64,000 nt of DNA from Neolentinus lepideus HHB14362 ss-1 (lineage: Eukaryota; Basidiomycota; Agaricomycetes; Gloeophyllales; Gloeophyllaceae): the NCBI GenBank assembly GCA_001632425.1, contig KV425574.1, forward strand, positions 165,005-229,004. The letters run 5' to 3'. A model generated the notes under the pieces. It made no database searches. It worked only from the letters and a program-made list of their open reading frames with translations, and was not told where the DNA came from. Position numbers and translations under genes: made by a program. This document shows positions 57,855 to 64,000 of the stretch, in pieces. The stretch's first letter is position 1; the number at the start of each line of letters is the position of its first letter.

Positions 57855-58963
57855 CTAGTAGGATACCTGTTCCAGCAGGAGCCCCGAGATCAATCGCTCA
57901 AAGCAGCAAGGTAGCTCTGGAAACGGGGTTCGATGAATACACAAGCAAAGATGCAGACCGACACTGACATCGCGATCTTCCAGGAAACCAAGATATGTCA
58001 ACGCAATCGTGACCCAAAAGCTGACATGCACGCCCAGCATGCGCGCCTCGTTTTCGTCAATCTCGAGCATCCCCGTCGTATTCCTGAACGCAAACGCCGG
58101 AGTGCGGTCGTGGAACGTCACGAGCGGCGGAGGCATGTGCGGGTGACAGTGAATGCCTGGGCCCATAGGGTGCTGGGAGGGACCGGGTGTAGATGAGACG
58201 AGGTGCGGGGCAACGGCGGGGATTGGCGAGACAGAAAACGAGAAAGACTGTGCCTCTTCGGAGCTCTTCCAGTATGAGAGGGCACGCGATAGAAAGGAGG
58301 TTTGTTTAACGGGGACTGGTGGGCTCATGGTGTGTCGGGAGAGGAGGAATTGCGATACTTGAGTCTTCGGACGGGCAGACTTCAGGGTGCGGCGGGGGTG
58401 GTCATTCGACTCCGAATCCTCGTCATTGGTCGGGGATGCAGGTCGGAAATTGAACGCAGGGACAGGTGGCGTTGGGGGATAGGAATGAAGAGCAGTCGAG
58501 CTCGTGACGGTGTGCTCGGTGAGCGTAATGTCCGTGTCCACCGAGCTCTGCGCTGAGTGTGGTGCGGATGCCAAGCTGGCTTCGGACAGGGTTGAAAGGA
58601 ATCTGGGGACGTTTGTACGGCAGGAGAGGGACAAGGCGGCCTCCGTATAGTATGGCGAGGTTTTTGGAACGGGTATGAGGCCGATGTAGTAGCCTGGTGG
58701 AAAGTTTGGGCATCGGATTCGGATATACCACCCTCGCTTTGGTCGGTGGACTGACCAGCATAGCGATGTCGTCGAGTTGTCCTATAAAGGTTTAGCATAT
58801 TCAACGCGGGTTAGATGAGCCGCACGCACGAATATGTGATCCACTATCTCATCGTCCGTTAGGAACCTTTCCTTCACATCCGAATTGATTCATTCGTCTC
58901 GAACATCCTAAAACATGACAAACTTGCCTTGTACCAGAGTACCTTTTGAGAGCTCTCTCCCAT
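57855..58963 (-). CDS. Uncharacterised Ser/Pro-rich protein with one membrane segment
   Basis: I read exons 58928-58963, 58830-58871 and 58781 downwards. Together they give MGESSQKVLWYK, then ERFLTDDEIVDHIF, then DNSTTSLCWSVHRPKRGWY and IRCPNFPPGYYIGLIPV. Intron 1 (58,872-58,927) begins GCAAGT, a GC donor. The middle is Ser/Pro-rich (SYPPTPPVPAF) and acidic (NDEDSESND). Near the C-terminus LGVHVSFWVTIALTYLGFL looks like a membrane span. The third exon may splice again after FLEDRD (GTCAGT...TTCCAG), which would end the protein SYLAALSD instead of running to 57,855. I recognise no family. Confidence 0.6.
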
Positions 58964-59691
58964 GACATTAACCCTCATGTCAGATATTACGTCCGAGCTA
59001 GGAATCTCAGTTGGATGTCTTCCGTGCAGCAGCGTGTATCCTCACCTTTGCACGATGTACCGTGTCAACGGAGAACTATCGCGAGCATGGTGTGTAGGAA
59101 GCATGACAGCCGACTACAACAGTAGTCTCAGCCACCTTGGAAGTGAAGTATTGCTACCAGCGGTGCTCATATATTGGGCTCATTCGCCTTGATCCGCCTA
59201 TTAACATCTCGAATGGAAGTGAGTGCATGGGACCCCAAGAATCCAATGTGCGCTGCTATGTATGATCGGAACGTTTTGGTATAAAATCGCACATAGTTGA
59301 AGAGTTAGCGATAGTGAAAGTGTACTTTAAACCATGAAATACGGCACGTAGCCGCATCAATAGTATTGGCGTTGTTGAGAGGGCATCGAAATTCAAAATG
59401 CCGAAGATCGTTGACAAGCGGCGCTACAGCGAGAGAAAGGAGTTTATGTGCCTCTCTGTTTATAAATTCATCTACTACATATAGTGCAGAGATGAAGAGG
59501 TGTAAATGGAAAAGATTGATAACATGGCATATCATGTATGGTTGAATAATGGCCTCCTCTCGGGGTCTGGGATATGATATTTCCAAATATACTATAATTG
59601 TGCGAGCTCCGACAAGACGGAGGAAGAGATAACTGGGTAGGAGTCTGGGGAGCTGTCGTCCGTGTCTCACGCGCGCGGTTAGGCGAAATCC
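58964..59691. other. Divergent spacer, no gene recognised
   Basis: Between the uncharacterised gene and the ABC1-kinase gene. The minus-strand open frame at 59,305-59,883 overlaps the start of the next gene and lacks domain support. Confidence 0.4.
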
Positions 59692-62351
59692 ATGCCTCCT
59701 GGGCCGCTCTTCAACTGGTACTGCGTCCTGCACTCGGCTGTCGATATATGCGTCAAGGCTGCAGAGTACAGGACAACTCAAGCTGGTCTGCGTGTTTCGC
59801 CCTTGACAGCTGGCAGAAAAAGGAAGCGCGAGGATGTGCAAAGGGAGACGCGTCAGGACTCGGGGTGGACTGGACGGAAGCATGAAGATACTGGTTTGAA
59901 CGATTCTGTCGGCCCTGCTAAGGATTTGTTAAGACCGAATGGGCATTCATTTGTAGAGCAAGGGCATCCGGCTCCTTCAAGATACTCTACTATTCCAACA
60001 ATACAACCATTGTCCGGATTGCAAGCTGAGGGCAGCCAGACTGTATCTTCTAAAGACGCCCAGTCGTCTGAGAAGGAAAGGAACTCTGGACTGTTTTCTG
60101 TTCAGGATGATAAGGCAGAAGACGCTACGTCCGCAACCGCATCTCCAGCGTCCTTAGAAGTCTCACCGTCACAGCCTCCACTGTCCGATGTATTATCGCG
60201 CAATGGTACTTCTGCAAAGTTGGAAAGCTTGTCTGATCTTCCGGAGCCAATCCATCCAGACGGACTCGTGAAAGAACTAGACTCGCTAACTGCACAGGAA
60301 CAGCCATATCCTGAGAACGTGGAGGTGTGTGCCGTTCATATTCATGTCTGTATGTCTTTGTTGCTCGCTTTCTTCACATCTGGGGAGCGGAGATGACGTC
60401 GCGAGTTATGCGGTTTCTCGGAGAACATGCTGAAGGCGAGGAGTCCCTAATCAACTCTTTACGCAGGATACGCAAATTGCTACGACCCGGCGCCTCCAGT
60501 CCTCAAAAGTTCCCTCATCCCGAATAGGTCGCCTATTTCATTACGGAGGCAAGTCTCCCCTCATCCCGTGTTGTCTATATGTCAATTCATTTATTGTTTT
60601 TTCACGCGTTTCTAGGCTTAGCTGCTTCATTGGGCTATGGCGCGGCCTCAGAGCTCCTACGAAGAACAACCAGCGGGCCTGAAGACAGCCAGTACACATC
60701 CTCATTGGTGATGACCGAGGCGAATGTCTCGCGACTGGTATCTAAATTATCGCAAATGCGAGGTGCAGCACTGAAACTAGGTCAATTCATGAGTATTCAA
60801 GGCCAGTTCACTTCATCTTCTAGCGCATATATACTTCGTCTGACCCTTGTCGATTTATGTAGACTCACACCTTCTACCGCCCCAAGTCGAAGAGATGTTC
60901 CGACGCGTCCAAGATAGCGCACATTACATGCCTGATTGGCAGATGGAAGTATGTTCTTCATCTCGGTTTCCACCTCTCACATTGATGAATTGCACCTTAG
61001 AAAGTCCTCACATCCTCGCTGGGTCCCTCCTGGTCAGACTATTTCGTCTCCTTCGACCGTGTGCCATTCGCAGCTGCCTCGATCGGGCAGGTCCATCGCG
61101 CCGTGCTCGCAGCCACGTCCTCGCCCACCGGAAAGGACGAGCCAGTTGCTGTGAAAATCCAATTTCCAAACATCAAGAATTCGATTGAGAGTGACTTGGG
61201 GTATGTCAAACTTCTGTTGACAGCTGGGAGGCTGTTGCCGAAGGGACTATTTCTCGATCGAACTATCAGGGTATTTAATGCACAATGTTGGGAGTAGCAC
61301 TGTGAAACTGATGCACTGTTTGCCAGGCCATGAAGGAAGAGCTCGCGGACGAATGTAACTACACGCGCGAGGCATCGTTCCTACGTAAATTCGGCTCGCC
61401 CGAGTACCTAGGTCACGATTCTCGGTTTAAGGTCCCTTGGGTCTGGGAGGGCAGTACGGACGATGTCCTCGTCATGGAACGCGTGCACGGAGTCAGCGTT
61501 GGCGGCAGCATGGTCGACAAGCTTTCTCAACAAGATAGGAATGACGTGAAGTGTATTTTCCACTGGATGATCCCAGTGACTGATGGATTTCATGCTTAGA
61601 TCGCAAGCCGCATCATCGATTTATGTCTGATGGAGCTCTTCTCGTTCAGAGCGATGCAGACCGATCCTAACTGGACAAATTTCTTGTGGAATTCGCGGAC
61701 ACGACAGGTGCGTGTATTCACGGCGGATGTATACCTCGTCGTGAGTGTCCACATTTCCATTTTAGGTCGAATTGGTTGATTTTGGGGCGACCCGAGAGTA
61801 TTCAAAAGAGTTCATCGACAACTGGCTGCGTCTCATCCAAGCGGCTGCCTTGGAAGATAGGGAGGCGTGCATCGAATGGAGTCTGAAGCTCGGGTACCTC
61901 ACTGGTGAAGAGAATGAGGTCAGCGTTCATACAAAGTACCTCGCGGTGACCCGGAACTGATATGCATCTGGACGCGACCCGGATTGTTTCAATAGATCAT
62001 GCTCAACGCGCACATCCAGTCCATGCAGCTCCTGGCAACCCCCTTCAAAGTCTCTACGCCGCAGCCCTTTGCATTCGGGCGCGGAACACATTGGGCTAAG
62101 ATAACGGCTGAGATTCGGGCCCAGATTCCGGTCATGTTGCAACACCGCCTCACTCCTCCGCCTCAGGAAACGTACAGCTTGAACCGGTCAATTAATTAGA
62201 TCGCCTCGTGCATATCGTCATTTCGCTGATATCGATCTTTGCGTTCAGGAAATTGTCCGGCGCGTTTTTGCTGGCATCAAGGCTTGGCGCGAGTGTCGAC
62301 TGCGGATGCTTGTGGGAGGATCTGGTGAGTAAGTATAGTTTTGGATCATAG
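59692..62351 (+). CDS. ABC1/ADCK atypical kinase, COQ8 type
   Basis: Multi-exon gene, start MPPGPLFNWYCVLHSAV, stop at 62,349-62,351 after the last exon (KLSGAFLLASRLGASVD). The long first exon (to about 60,325) is a low-complexity leader, as in fungal COQ8 homologues. Diagnostic parts: MRGAALKLGQFMSIQ (KxGQ motif, about 60,755-60,800), FAAASIGQVH (Ala-rich loop, about 61,063), VAVKIQFP (Lys), EDECNYTREA-like ADECNYTREA, and ELVDFGATREY (about 61,763). This mitochondrial UbiB-family ATPase supports the coenzyme Q biosynthesis complex. It is unrelated to the kinase-like genes of loci A-D. Confidence 0.88.
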
Positions 62352-62478
62352 CACTAGCAATCTAGAGGACGATGCTTCCCAAGAAAATTAATGTATGTGA
62401 GTAGTGTAATTAATCCAGTTCGTTCCAGCTCTAGGTCGTCGAGACATCTAATGAGTCGTGGCGAATGTAAGTGGAGCA

Positions 62479-63322
62479 TTATAGCTCCTTTTTGTGCCCA
62501 GTCTTGGACTGAGTAGCGCGAATTGAGTAGATCATGTCCGTGAACGGCCTAGAAGTTATTGTCAGATAAGTGTGACAATTGAACGTTGCACAATACTGAC
62601 CCCTCGAAGCGAAGGGCGATGAGGTACACGAGATAAACGTAGGCAGTGATGAGAAGACCGGCTGGCCGCTCATACCTGGAAGCCGCTCAAGATTAGGTGT
62701 AAGCGCTGCACATTAGCATCTGGACCTACCACAGAGCAGCGGCAGCAAAGGACATGGTGCTGCCGACGTACATCGGGTCCCGCAGAACGTTGAAGGGGAA
62801 CCCTTCTACTCTGTGGTCCATCAAGATGCCGAAATAGTCGCCCAGGAAAGTACCGGTGATACCGAGTGCCCAAGTTGACGTAATGACGAACGTTTGTCCA
62901 ACGAGGAAAAGTGCTGCTGGCACGATGGTAGCGAATGGTTCTGGCAACAGAGGAACTTTTGGCTGGTCATCGAGAGCACGTTGATATCTACGGAACTTGG
63001 GTTAGCTTGTGTATTGCAGTGTCATGAAGAGAGGGGGATTAGGTTCATACAAGTGATCACGAAGAATTCCAAAGGAAAAGATCATCACTGCGAGAAAATA
63101 GCATCCATTGCGAGCATTCCCTCCAAACATGCGCGTGATTGTTTTGTTGTGGTACTCTGCGAATATGACGCGTCCTGTCAGTACACGGCACAGCGGGAAC
63201 CTCGTTGAATCTTCACCATTTTGCGCGACAATGTTCCAAGCAGTAGGGTTGAACGTGATAGACAGTAAGGACAGATACAGAGAATTCTGACTGAAATCGA
63301 CGATGGACGACAAAGAATACAT
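62479..63322 (-). CDS. Phospholipid N-methyltransferase (OPI3 type)
   Basis: Short introns separate MYSLSSIVDFSQNSLYLSL (start 63,322), YHNKTITRMFGGNARNGC, a hydrophobic LLPEPFATIVPAALFLVGQ segment, the conserved GTFLGDYFGILM and FPFNVLRDPMYVGSTM, and GLLITAYVYLVYLIALRFEGPFTDMIY. The protein has several membrane spans. The family converts phosphatidyl-monomethylethanolamine to phosphatidylcholine with S-adenosylmethionine. The C-terminus ends HKKEL, that is K at -4 and -3, a KKxx ER-retrieval signal consistent with ER residence. Confidence 0.88.
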
Positions 63323-64000
63323 CCTTAAGGAGTTTTGGTCAAACTTTTTAGTACAAACAGTAGTTCGGTTGAAGTTGAGTTCGGCTAAATGTCTGGGGAC
63401 GCGTCCTCGGAAACGGCCGGACCATATTCTCTTCAGATGCACCGAGAAATCACCGATATCGTGAAGGAGTAACCGCAGTTCAAGTTACCCTTACAGCTCA
63501 TATGTTGAGTACTTGCTAGCGTTCGTCCCGCAATATCATCAACTTCTTTTGTCACACTTCTACTACAAGCATTCGAATATCAATCGCAAGTGTTTTGCAG
63601 CACGTTTCGACTGACCAACAGGTCGACATCATTATCTCACTCCCCTCCTCCTTGTTTCATATTTTGCAGTGTACACACTCGTTTCCGCAGGAAAAACTGA
63701 CTTATTGACAATCTAGGAAATTAAAACGCCCGACGCTCCCATTTTGCCCTCGTGTGAAGACTTCCGGCGGCCTGGAGCCATGCAGTCGTGAAAGATCCGG
63801 ACCATCTACTTCACGTACGCGATCGTACCCTTGTGGTATGTACGGTTCAAGCCACGAATAGCAAGTCAACCAGCTCATTCGTGCACCCTCTTAACGCCAC
63901 CTTTGTCACCAGCCGTTGGACCGATTTGCACTGACCTAATTTAATTATGCCGTGGTGCTCGTGGAATAGGTGGTTAGCCCATGCACCTGAAGACTACCGT
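63323..64000. other. Right end, no gene recognised
   Basis: Promoter side of the methyltransferase gene. No supported coding or RNA feature up to the window edge. Confidence 0.35.

Noticed and set aside
59305..59883. 192-residue minus-strand frame overlapping the start of the ABC1-kinase gene
   Set aside because: No domain, and it overlaps the supported gene on the other strand.
59692..62351. Link between the ABC1/COQ8-type kinase and the four paired kinase-like genes
   Set aside because: The KxGQ motif and Ala-rich loop define a different family, with no shared module, exon structure or promoter element.
1..64000. tRNA genes, rRNA genes, CRISPR arrays, intact transposons with transposase or reverse transcriptase
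   Set aside because: Nothing convincing was seen by eye. CRISPR is not expected in a fungal nuclear genome. A tRNA scan and a repeat-library search would be needed to exclude small or old elements.

Overview
The window is nuclear DNA of a filamentous basidiomycete, most likely a wood-decay agaricomycete of polypore type (the rank is an inference). Genes are cut by many 50-60 bp introns. There is a secreted GH3 beta-glucosidase, a class 3 lipase, a GMC oxidoreductase remnant, a cytochrome P450, small secreted cysteine-rich proteins, and single-copy eukaryotic housekeeping genes.

Layout. 1-6,870: a patchwork of duplicated pieces, namely the 3' end of an SNF2 helicase gene, two copies of a Ser/Thr-rich GPI-protein gene, a broken nuclease-like gene, and an intact kinase-like gene divergent from it. 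6,870-10,849: gene-poor, with a degenerate two-unit tandem repeat. 10,850-16,369: GH3 beta-glucosidase and a pRiA4b-ORF3/MYND-finger protein. 17,000-21,340: kinase remnants, a second intact kinase-like gene, a nuclease-like remnant and a truncated GMC oxidoreductase. 21,600-35,000: lipase, tRNA pseudouridine synthase (Pus3 type), NHP6-type HMG protein, oxysterol-binding protein and cytosolic leucyl-tRNA synthetase. 35,470-40,360: two Ser/Thr-rich genes (one intact) and the third kinase-like gene with a nuclease-like stub; this block is an inverted duplicate of parts of 1-6,870. 40,690-48,500: two head-to-head cysteine-rich genes, a Cys-rich zinc-binding protein, a truncated Ser/Thr-rich copy and the full SNF2-RING helicase gene. 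49,500-52,900: the only intact nuclease-like/kinase-like pair, plus another kinase remnant. 53,600-63,400: P450, SDR, an uncharacterised membrane protein, a COQ8-type ABC1 kinase and an OPI3-type phospholipid methyltransferase.

Main result. Four intact kinase-like genes (starts at 4,437, 19,133, 39,912 and 50,907) each stand head-to-head with a gene of one second family. That family carries a D...E-x-K signature of the PD-(D/E)XK nuclease type and a nuclear-type basic tail. It is intact only at 49,506-50,591; at the other three loci it is frameshifted or reduced to an N-terminal stub, while the kinase stays open. A nuclease-like plus kinase-like pairing with loss biased to the nuclease recalls the Spok spore killers of Podospora (nuclease-like and kinase-like domains in one protein). 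I propose a split, two-gene toxin/antidote-like element. This is a hypothesis, not a demonstrated function.

Several exon models were built by hand from splice signals and frame. Where I could close the frame I give exon coordinates; otherwise only the span is given.
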